12,050 nt of DNA from an uncultured Spirochaetaceae bacterium. Lineage in GTDB: Bacteria; Spirochaetota; Spirochaetia; Sphaerochaetales; Sphaerochaetaceae. Position numbers and translations under genes: made by a program. The stretch is taken from positions 1 to 12,050 of the forward strand of contig CANRIJ010000039.1 in assembly GCA_947630635.1 (NCBI GenBank), written 5' to 3'. Positions 5,926 through 12,050 of this stretch are shown here, piece after piece. The notes below the pieces were generated by a model that was not told the DNA's origin, did no database searches, and saw only the letters and a list, made by a program, of their open reading frames with translations. Position 1 is the first letter of the stretch. Each line of letters starts with the position of its first letter.

Positions 5926-7554
5926 ATGGCAAAACAGCTTCAGTTTAACGAAGAGGCTAGAAAGTCTCTGGTAAACGGAGTAGAGAAGATTTCCAGAGCA
6001 GTCATGACAACCCTTGGTCCCAAGGGAAGGCTTGTGCTTTTGGATAAGAAATATGGCGCTCCTCTAGTAACAAAAGACGGAGTGACAGTTGCACGTGACA
6101 TTGAGCTCGAGGATCCCTTTGAGAATATGGGCGCTCAGCTCTTGAAGGAAGTAGCAACCAAGACAAATGATGTGGCAGGCGATGGCACCACAACTGCTAC
6201 TGTTCTTGCATGGTCAATTACAAAAGAGGGAATGAAGAGCGTTGCCTCTGGCGTAAATCCAATGGGAATCAGAAGGGGAATCGATAAGGCTGTTCAGGAT
6301 GCAGTTGATGTTATCAAGAAGATTGCAAAGCCTGTTCAGGACAAGGAAGAGATCGCGCAGGTTGCGACAATCTCCGCAAATAACGACAGAACAATCGGCG
6401 ATGAGATTGCCAATGCCATGGATAAGGTCGGAAAGGACGGCGTTATTACCGTTGAGGAGTCAAAGACCATTGAGACAACAGTGGAGTTCGTTGAGGGAAT
6501 GCAGTTTGATAGAGGCTATCTATCGGCATATTTCTGCAACAACAGAGACACCATGACATGTGTTCTTGATAATCCCTATATCCTTATCTACGACAAGAAA
6601 ATCTCCAATATGAAGGATCTTCTTCCTCTCTTGGAGAAAGTTGCCCAGTCAGGCAAGCCTCTCTTGATGATTGCTGAGGATGTCGATGGAGAGGCACTTG
6701 CGACTCTCGTTCTCAACGCTGTAAGGGGGACACTCAATGTAGTGGCTGTAAAGGCTCCTGGATTTGGCGATAGAAGAAAGGCAATGCTTGAGGATATCGC
6801 TATTCTCACAGGCGGACAGGTTATTACAGAGGAGCTTGGAATGAAGCTTGAGTCTGCAGATATCTCAATGCTTGGAAAGGCCAAGAGAGTCACTGTTGAT
6901 AAAGAGAATACGACTATCATAAATGGCGCTGGCGAAGAGAAGGCAATTAAGGACAGAATTGCTCAGATTAAGGCTCAGATTCAGGATTGCACATCCGATT
7001 ATGACAGAGAGAAGCTCCAAGAGAGACTCGCTAAGCTCGCAGGAGGCGTTGCAGTGGTGAATGTAGGCGCGGCAACTGAGGTAGAGCTTAAGGAGAAGAA
7101 GCACAGAGTAGAGGATGCCCTTTCCTCAACAAGAGCAGCTATCGAAGAGGGCGTTATTCCTGGCGGCGGAGTTGCCTTGGCTCAGGCCTCTAAGGTTCTT
7201 GAGGAGAAAGAGCTTAGCGCACTCACAGAGGATGAGAAGGTCGGCTATAGAATCGTACGCCGCGCTCTTGAGGAGCCAATTAGGCAGATTGCCGAGAATG
7301 CTGGAATTGATGGGTCTATCGTTGCAGATAAGTGCAAGAATGAGAAGCCGGGCGTTGGCTTTGATGCAAATGACATGAAGTGGGTAAACATGGTCGATAA
7401 GGGAATTATCGATCCTGTTAAGGTCACAAGAAGCGCCCTTCAGAATGCAGCCTCCATTGCTGCTCTTATTCTTACAACAGAGTGCGCAGTGACTGATATT
7501 CCTTCAAAGGAGCCTCCAATGCCAAATCCCAATCCTGGCATGGGAATGATGTAG
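5926..7554 (+). CDS. groEL: Chaperonin GroEL (60 kDa, HSP60)
   Basis: This 542-residue protein is the large chaperonin subunit, a cytoplasmic double-ring ATPase that folds proteins with GroES. Its length is close to E. coli GroEL (548), and it ends in the Gly-Met tail PGMGMM. The ATP site shows GPKGR (31-35), KDGVTVA (50-56) and GDGTTTATVLA (from 85). The apical domain keeps FDRGYLSAYF, and VKAPGFGDRRKAML, SDYDREKLQERLAKLAGGVAV and the chaperonin signature AAIEEGVIPGGG are all present. No groES lies beside it: the upstream gene is divergent and unrelated, and a terminator follows directly. It therefore appears monocistronic, with groES elsewhere in the genome. The HrcA-binding CIRCE repeat common upstream of groE is not visible, so heat control, if any, must use another site. 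Confidence 0.98.
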   Translation: MAKQLQFNEEARKSLVNGVEKISRAVMTTLGPKGRLVLLDKKYGAPLVTKDGVTVARDIELEDPFENMGAQLLKEVATKTNDVAGDGTTTATVLAWSITKEGMKSVASGVNPMGIRRGIDKAVQDAVDVIKKIAKPVQDKEEIAQVATISANNDRTIGDEIANAMDKVGKDGVITVEESKTIETTVEFVEGMQFDRGYLSAYFCNNRDTMTCVLDNPYILIYDKKISNMKDLLPLLEKVAQSGKPLLMIAEDVDGEALATLVLNAVRGTLNVVAVKAPGFGDRRKAMLEDIAILTGGQVITEELGMKLESADISMLGKAKRVTVDKENTTIINGAGEEKAIKDRIAQIKAQIQDCTSDYDREKLQERLAKLAGGVAVVNVGAATEVELKEKKHRVEDALSSTRAAIEEGVIPGGGVALAQASKVLEEKELSALTEDEKVGYRIVRRALEEPIRQIAENAGIDGSIVADKCKNEKPGVGFDANDMKWVNMVDKGIIDPVKVTRSALQNAASIAALILTTECAVTDIPSKEPPMPNPNPGMGMM

Positions 7555-7560
7555 TATAAG

Positions 7561-7587
7561 GACGAGGCCTAGCCTCGTCTTTTTTTT
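7561..7587 (+). terminator. Intrinsic terminator after groEL
   Basis: A perfect 8-bp stem, GACGAGGC (7561-7568) with GCCTCGTC (7572-7579), closes a 3-base loop and is followed directly by eight T residues (7580-7587). It starts 6 bases after the groEL stop codon and should separate groEL from the yajC operon. Confidence 0.93.
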
Positions 7588-7637
7588 AACTGTTACTATT
7601 TAACTCTTTGCAACATAAAGGTTTTCCGTTTTTAATC

Positions 7638-7666
7638 TTGACCGTAGCCAAATAGATTGGTAAGGT
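7638..7666 (+). promoter_or_regulatory. Candidate promoter of yajC-secD-secF-ispH
   Basis: TTGACC (7638-7643) as -35 is spaced exactly 17 bases from TAAGGT (7661-7666), which is preceded by TG in the extended -10 position. The -10 itself is a weak match. A start near 7673 would give a leader of about 28 bases. An inverted repeat TAGCCA (7645-7650) and TGGCTA (7669-7674) overlaps the spacer and start region and could be an operator or a small hairpin. The rest of the 7588-7700 gap shows nothing else recognisable. Confidence 0.4.
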
Positions 7667-7700
7667 TATGGCTATCATCTTGATAATGAGGTAATGAAAT

Positions 7701-8213
7701 ATGAATCTTTACGCATTGATGGGAACCAGTGAAAGTGGAGCTAGCGCAGGCGGCTCTATGGCCACAACTCTCATTACATTTGTTCTGATTATTCTAATCT
7801 TCTGGTTTTTGATTATCAGACCGCAGAGAAAGAAGGACAAAGAGGCAAAGGCAATGCTTGCCGCAATTAAGAAAGGCGACAAGGTTGTAACAATCGGCGG
7901 TATTCACGGTACTGTCGTGATGGTAAAGGACACTACTGTCATTCTTAAAGTCGATGATTCTGCCAGAATCGAATTCAATAAGAATGCCATCTCGTCTGTT
8001 CTAAATAAGGACGGCACTCCAGCAAAGACTCCAAGTGAGGAGAAGAAGGAGAAGAAGGCCGAGGAAAAGGCTGAAAAGAAGGCAGAAGAGAAGGAGAAGA
8101 AGGCTGAGGATAAAGAGGCCAAGCTCGAGGATAAGAGCGCTGAGAAGAAAGACGAGGTCTCAGAGGCTGCAATCAAAGAGACTCCAGAAGAACTCAAGAA
8201 GATAGTTAAATGA
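7701..8213 (+). CDS. yajC: Preprotein translocase subunit YajC, with long Lys/Glu tail
   Basis: YajC is a small inner-membrane partner of SecD and SecF in the Sec export complex. The protein has 170 residues against roughly 85-115 usual. A short N-terminus leads into one membrane helix (about 21-39, ATTLITFVLIILIFWFLII) followed by the family motif RPQRKKDKE, then the conserved cytoplasmic core (MLAAIKKGDKVVTIGGIHGTV, VDDSARIEFNKNAISSV, to about 101). Residues about 112-153 are an Ala-Glu-Lys-rich extension made of EEKAEKKAEEK-like units, likely a charged helix, ending in a more ordinary segment (ETPEELKKIVK). TGAGG lies 9 bases before the ATG. The stop overlaps the secD start as ATGA, so the two are probably translationally coupled. 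Confidence 0.93.
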   Translation: MNLYALMGTSESGASAGGSMATTLITFVLIILIFWFLIIRPQRKKDKEAKAMLAAIKKGDKVVTIGGIHGTVVMVKDTTVILKVDDSARIEFNKNAISSVLNKDGTPAKTPSEEKKEKKAEEKAEKKAEEKEKKAEDKEAKLEDKSAEKKDEVSEAAIKETPEELKKIVK

Positions 8214-9946
8214 ATAAAGGCGCAAGGATCGCTCTGACCCTTTTCGTCATACTGGTATGTACCGGAATGCTCACACCGACATTCTGGTACTACGTAGTTG
8301 TGCCAAGGGATATAAAGATAATGGCCTCCTCTACCAATGAGGAGATTCGCTCATATACTCAGTCCTATGCATCAAATAGGGTCTCTGAACTTACGGCTAA
8401 GGCTCTTTCAAATGGAAGCGAGAAGATATCTGGTGGCGATAAGTATCTAATAAGCGATGCCAAAAGGTCTCTTAGCGAAAGACGTTTAAGCACTCCTGAT
8501 AAGTGGACATACTATTCTCTTCTTTCCTCGTTTGCCAATGAGGGCGAGCTCTTCTCGGCAGTTGAGAACCATACGAGAAAGAGAATCCAGAATACAAAGA
8601 CTCTTTCGAATTTCATACTTAATTTGGGGCTTGATCTCAGGGGAGGCATGTCAGTGCTTCTTGAGGCAGATGTTGATGGGTATGAGGAAAAGACTGGAGA
8701 GAGGCCCTCTCAGAGTGAGCTTAGCGCACTTTTGAATGAGGATATTCAGATTCTCAATTCCAGAATAGACCAATATGGGGTAACAGAGCCCCAAATCAGA
8801 CAAGAAGGCGGGGACAGAATTCTCATTGAGATTCCTGGAGAGGCTGATAGCGAAAGAGTGAATTCGTTTATTCGAAGCAGAGGCTCTCTTACATTCCAGC
8901 TTGTAGATCAGGAGCTTACCAATAGGGTAAATAGACTCTATTCTACAAATCCAAGTCAGCTAATTGCGCCAGATGGGTCAATCATACCCCAAAGCTACAT
9001 TCCAGAGGGAATGAGCCTCATGGGCTACTATCTAAATGATGCCTATGGTCTTGAGTACCTTGATAGCTTTGCTGTTCTCTATGATGAGGTTGCAATCGAT
9101 GGCTCTCATTTGAGGAGAGCAGAGACTTCTAGGGATCAGCAGACCAATAGGCCTGTTGTCAACTTCTCATTTGATACAGAGGGCGGAAGTATCTTCAGGG
9201 AGTTTACTTCCAGGAATGTCGGAAGGCCGCTTGCTGTCGTGATGGATGGAAAGGTTAAGAGTATTGCGACGATAAATAGTGTAATAAGCCAAGATGTTCA
9301 GCTCACCGGCGGATTTACCGAGGAGGAGGCAGAGAGCCTTGCTGTAACATTAAAGACCTCCTCTCTTCCGATAGATCTCAAAGTTGTCTCACTTGAGAGT
9401 GTTGGGGCATCTCTTGGCGATGATGCTATTAAGATGGCGCTCTATGCCCTGCTATTGGGTATATTCCTGGTTCTTGCCTTTATGATTATCTACTATGGAC
9501 CGAGCGGAATCGTTGCAGATATAGCGCTTCTAATGAACCTATACATCATGCTCTCGCTCTTGTCTGTTCTGAACTTTACGCTCACTCTTGCCTCCATTGC
9601 CGGCATAGTCCTGACTCTTGGAATGGCAATTGACTCCAATGTCATCATCTATGAGAGGATGAAGGAGGAGATCAGAGGCGGTGCCATTGGCTATATGGCC
9701 GTTAAGGCTGGCTTCAAGAGAGTCTTCTGGACGATTATGGACTCCAACGTAACAACCATAATTGCTGCAGTTGTTCTCTCAATTTTCGGTTCAAGCACAG
9801 TAAAGGGATTTGCAAATACGCTTGCGATAGGCATCGCTGCCTCTCTCTTTACATCGCTCTTTGTGACACATCTCATCTACGATATGACGATAAGCGAAGA
9901 GAAGATGAATAGAGTAAGGCTCAGTTGGAGGAGGAAGGCATTATGA
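8210..9946 (+). CDS. secD: Protein translocase subunit SecD
   Basis: SecD (578 residues) is an inner-membrane RND-type protein that, with SecF, uses the proton or sodium gradient to help pull exported proteins through SecYEG. An N-terminal membrane helix (about 7-30) leads into a large periplasmic domain. The conserved LGLDLRGG sits at 139-146, about as far from the N-terminus as in E. coli SecD. GRPLAVVMDGKV (338-349) and FTEEEAESLAVTLKTSSLP (369-387) follow, then a five-helix membrane domain from about 405 to 558. GMAIDSNVIIYERMKEE (471-487) is the fourth-helix signature, with Asp475 at the position shown to be essential for ion coupling in Thermus SecDF (Asp340 there). Start and stop overlap yajC and secF as ATGA. 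No feature suggests loss of function. Confidence 0.96.
   Translation: MNKGARIALTLFVILVCTGMLTPTFWYYVVVPRDIKIMASSTNEEIRSYTQSYASNRVSELTAKALSNGSEKISGGDKYLISDAKRSLSERRLSTPDKWTYYSLLSSFANEGELFSAVENHTRKRIQNTKTLSNFILNLGLDLRGGMSVLLEADVDGYEEKTGERPSQSELSALLNEDIQILNSRIDQYGVTEPQIRQEGGDRILIEIPGEADSERVNSFIRSRGSLTFQLVDQELTNRVNRLYSTNPSQLIAPDGSIIPQSYIPEGMSLMGYYLNDAYGLEYLDSFAVLYDEVAIDGSHLRRAETSRDQQTNRPVVNFSFDTEGGSIFREFTSRNVGRPLAVVMDGKVKSIATINSVISQDVQLTGGFTEEEAESLAVTLKTSSLPIDLKVVSLESVGASLGDDAIKMALYALLLGIFLVLAFMIIYYGPSGIVADIALLMNLYIMLSLLSVLNFTLTLASIAGIVLTLGMAIDSNVIIYERMKEEIRGGAIGYMAVKAGFKRVFWTIMDSNVTTIIAAVVLSIFGSSTVKGFANTLAIGIAASLFTSLFVTHLIYDMTISEEKMNRVRLSWRRKAL
9927..9938 (+). promoter_or_regulatory. Ribosome binding site of secF
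   Basis: GGAGGAGGAAGG lies inside the end of secD, with its AGGAGG core 8 bases before the ATG at 9943. It selects this ATG over an in-frame TTG at 9925, which would place the purine tract within the coding region. Confidence 0.8.
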
Positions 9947-11148
9947 GAAGACCATTTGAGATTCTTAGATACAGATGGTGGGCCTTCTCGCTCTCCATTC
10001 TGATTATAGTTTTGGGCATTGTCTTTTATTTTGTATTTGGGGGCTTCAATACTGGACTCGATTTCGGTTCAGGCTATTCTCTGAGATTCGAGCTTGATCC
10101 AGTTGGGCTTGAACTCTCGTATAGTGGTCCGGGAGAGGTGGTTCTCTCCAAATCGGGAACCCTTTTGACAGTGCAAAAAAGGCTCTCTGGCACAATTGAG
10201 AGAAGTGAGCTGAGGCTCGATTCATACTCGGATATGGAGAGCTTGGCAAAGAGACTTGAGGATGATGGCATTGACGTAATTTCCTACGACTCTGCTCTAA
10301 AGCCATCTGACATGGTATCGGGGTACAATTGGCCGCTTACTCTCTCAAGCGAAATAAAGAGCATCAATTTTTTCAGTGGAGACTATGCCTCGATTGATGA
10401 TTTGAGAGATATCTTTGGGTCTTCTGTTCAGATACAGAAACTCGGAAGAGGATATCAAGTAAGGTCAATTGTCGATGATAGCACCAGTCAAGATGCCATT
10501 CAGAATGAATTCTTGTCGATTCTCAGAGAGAACTTCGGCTCATCATTTGTCGTTCTTGGATCTGACTTTGTCGGACCTAGGTTCTCATATTCGCTCTTTA
10601 GGTCCTCAATCTATGCAATTGCAATTGCAATCGTCCTGATACTTATCTACATTTCAGTCAGGTTCAGGCCCTCTTATGCAATTTCGTCGGTTATAGCGTT
10701 ATTTCATGATGTTCTATGCATGCTCTCGTTTATTGTGGTCTTAAGATTGGAAGTGAACGCAACGACTATCGCTGCAATCCTGACGATAATCGGCTATTCA
10801 CTTAATAACACTATTGTCATATTTGACCGCATAAGAGACACAATCAAGGAGCAGAAAGACAAAAGGAAGAAGGACAGCGTTGATTGGATTATCAACGATT
10901 CTGTAAGAAGGTCCTTTACCAGAACTCTCATAACGACGATAACAACGCTTGTGGCAATTATTCCTCTCTCCATCTTCGCAACTGGTGAGATCAGGCTCTT
11001 TGCAATAAATCTTCTTTGGGGTCTTATAATTGGCGCTTACAGCTCCAACTTCATTGCCCCTGCGCTCCTCTACCTATTCAATAAGGTTATGCCCATTGAT
11101 AAGTTCAAGGAGAAGAAAGAGGAGAAGGATCTCTTGATGGAGAGCTGA
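9943..11148 (+). CDS. secF: Protein translocase subunit SecF
   Basis: SecF (401 residues) is the second half of the SecDF export motor. It shows one N-terminal helix (about 12-33), the family motif GLDFGSG (38-44, usually GIDFTGG), a periplasmic domain of about 170 residues with little obvious conservation, and a C-terminal five-helix domain with VGPRFS (210-215), ALFHDV (252-257), GYSLNNTIVIFDRIRD (284-299) and RSFTRTLITTITTL (323-336). It is longer than many SecF proteins (about 300-325), mostly through an enlarged periplasmic part. In the signature the usual GYS-x-ND-T reads GYSLNNT, with Asn289 (codon AAC) where Asp is expected; this position is thought to belong to the ion pathway. Arg327 in the following helix is kept. 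The stop overlaps the ispH start as TGATG. Confidence 0.95.
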   Translation: MRRPFEILRYRWWAFSLSILIIVLGIVFYFVFGGFNTGLDFGSGYSLRFELDPVGLELSYSGPGEVVLSKSGTLLTVQKRLSGTIERSELRLDSYSDMESLAKRLEDDGIDVISYDSALKPSDMVSGYNWPLTLSSEIKSINFFSGDYASIDDLRDIFGSSVQIQKLGRGYQVRSIVDDSTSQDAIQNEFLSILRENFGSSFVVLGSDFVGPRFSYSLFRSSIYAIAIAIVLILIYISVRFRPSYAISSVIALFHDVLCMLSFIVVLRLEVNATTIAAILTIIGYSLNNTIVIFDRIRDTIKEQKDKRKKDSVDWIINDSVRRSFTRTLITTITTLVAIIPLSIFATGEIRLFAINLLWGLIIGAYSSNFIAPALLYLFNKVMPIDKFKEKKEEKDLLMES

Positions 11149-11951
11149 TGGAACTTATCTATTCAAACAGTATCGGCTTTTGCAGCGGTGTAAAGAGAGC
11201 ATTCTCTATACTCGATGAGGCAATTGAATATTCACGCTTAAAAAATGTCCTCGTATATCTATATGGGGACATTGTTCATAATGAGAGGGCTGTTCTTGAA
11301 GTAAAGAAGAGGGGTGTTATAAAAATCGAGAGCGCTGATGATTTCAAGCCGGGCTCTATTCTGGTTATCAGAGCGCATGGAATCTCAAGTAGACACCTTT
11401 CTGAATTCAAGAAGAAGAATGCCATTGTCTTTGATGCGACTTGTCCCATTGTAAAGAAGAGCTACGAGCTATTGTCTAACGCAAAAAATTCAAAGGCAAT
11501 TTTGGGCAAAAGGGACCATGATGAGGTGAAGGAGCTCAAAGACGAGTTTCCTGATGCCTATATTGCCGGCAGTGTTGATGATCTTAAAACTCTTAAAAGC
11601 GGTGTTTATGACGCCGTTCTTCAGACTACGCTATCAAGAGAGACTCTCTCTAGAGTCACTTTCTTTTTGGAGAGCGCAGATATTAAGATGAATTTTCTGA
11701 ATTCAATATGCTACGAGACAGCAAAGAGGCTTGACTCGCTTCTTTGCCTAAGTGATAAGTCCGATGCGCTTTTGGTAATTGGCGACAAGAAGAGCTCGAA
11801 CACAAAAATGCTCTTTGATAGGGCTAAGAGCCTTGGCCTTCCTGCCTATTTTGCAGAGGATATCAGGGATGTATTGGGTTATCTCTCTCAGTATGAGAGA
11901 GTCGGAGTTATTTCTGGCACATCAACCCCAGAGTCTCTTTATCTTATTTGA
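11148..11951 (+). CDS. ispH: 4-hydroxy-3-methylbut-2-enyl diphosphate reductase IspH
   Basis: IspH is the [4Fe-4S] enzyme of the last MEP-pathway step, reducing HMBPP to isopentenyl and dimethylallyl diphosphate. The protein has 267 residues, a little short of the usual 280-315, mainly at the C-terminus, which stops six residues after STP. The three cluster cysteines are present: Cys12 (GFCSGVKRA), Cys99 (FDATCP) and Cys188 (SICYET). Substrate-binding residues are also kept: His44 (DIVHN), His77 (IRAHG), His124 and Glu126 (DHDEV, usually HPEV), QTT (159-161), SSN (216-218) and Ser259 (GTSTP). It therefore looks active. GGAG lies 5 bases before the ATG and the start overlaps the secF stop, so expression is probably tied to the Sec genes. 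The cell thus makes isoprenoids by the MEP route, at least in part. Confidence 0.95.
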   Translation: MELIYSNSIGFCSGVKRAFSILDEAIEYSRLKNVLVYLYGDIVHNERAVLEVKKRGVIKIESADDFKPGSILVIRAHGISSRHLSEFKKKNAIVFDATCPIVKKSYELLSNAKNSKAILGKRDHDEVKELKDEFPDAYIAGSVDDLKTLKSGVYDAVLQTTLSRETLSRVTFFLESADIKMNFLNSICYETAKRLDSLLCLSDKSDALLVIGDKKSSNTKMLFDRAKSLGLPAYFAEDIRDVLGYLSQYERVGVISGTSTPESLYLI

Positions 11952-12007
11952 TTCTCTTTGATATAGAGAAATCGCCTTAGTTTTTTTATAATCTCATGGG
12001 AGTCAAT

Positions 12008-12050
12008 ATGGCAGAGGATAAGAGGGTAACAATCAAGCTCTGCATGGGTT
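12008..12050 (+). CDS. Start of a downstream gene, possibly a thioredoxin-like [2Fe-2S] ferredoxin (partial)
   Basis: Only 14 codons are visible, reading MAEDKRVTIKLCMG. GGGAG (11998-12002) lies 5 bases before the ATG at 12008, which favours it over an in-frame ATG at 11996. The segment VTIKLCMG resembles the first strand and cysteine of NuoE-like [2Fe-2S] ferredoxins (usually followed by SSC), but this is a guess from very little sequence. The gap of 56 bases from ispH contains TATAAT (11987-11992) without a matching -35 box. Confidence 0.45.
   Translation, partial: MAEDKRVTIKLCMG

Noticed and set aside
7904..8197. Minus-strand serine-rich open frame opposite yajC
   Set aside because: It is the complement of the Lys/Glu-rich purine tract; the Ser/Phe repetition comes from low complexity of the sense gene.
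11953..11992. Weak hairpin (TCTCT/AGAGA) and perfect TATAAT between ispH and the last gene
   Set aside because: The hairpin is only 5 bp and sits too far from the T-run for a terminator. TATAAT lacks a -35 at 15-19 bases and would place the start on top of the ribosome site, so neither call is secure.
1..12050. CRISPR arrays, tRNA or rRNA genes, insertion sequences, phage or attachment sites
   Set aside because: Read by eye on both strands; no repeated spacered units, clover-leaf-like segments, transposase motifs or long terminal repeats were seen.

Overview
The window looks like a bacterial chromosome of moderate GC content, most likely from the Spirochaetes (Treponema/Sphaerochaeta-like). 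This rests on the style of the GroEL, SecD and SecF proteins and on the yajC-secD-secF order. It is a judgement from remembered families, not a database result. Coding density is very high, most adjacent genes overlap by a few bases, and no mobile element, CRISPR array, tRNA or rRNA is visible.

Left half (bases 1 to 5810, minus strand): a six-gene, tightly coupled operon for molybdenum hydroxylases. In transcription order it encodes an OmpR-type winged-helix regulator with a degenerate receiver domain; a MocA/MobA-like nucleotidyltransferase for molybdopterin cofactor maturation; a stand-alone molybdopterin-binding catalytic subunit; a [2Fe-2S] subunit; a FAD subunit; and a second catalytic protein in which a [2Fe-2S] module is fused to a molybdopterin domain, cut off by the left edge. 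The likely chemistry is hydroxylation of purines or other N-heterocycles, with electrons passing from Mo through two [2Fe-2S] clusters to FAD. The operon has two different catalytic chains but only one FAD subunit in view.

Middle (5811 to 5925): a short divergent control region. It holds two small palindromes flanking a possible groEL -10 box, and a possible 17-codon leader ORF on the minus strand. No CIRCE element is seen.

Right half (5926 to 12050, plus strand): groEL stands alone without groES and ends at a strong intrinsic terminator. A candidate promoter then precedes yajC-secD-secF-ispH, four genes joined by ATGA or TGATG overlaps. YajC, SecD and SecF form the membrane complex that assists Sec protein export; IspH makes the last step of the MEP isoprenoid pathway. 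The first 14 codons of another gene lie at the right edge.

The points most worth a second look are the dual molybdenum-hydroxylase operon with its own cofactor enzyme and pseudo-receiver regulator, an Asp-to-Asn change at a normally conserved SecF transmembrane position, and the long Lys/Glu tail on YajC. I see no clearly unprecedented system.
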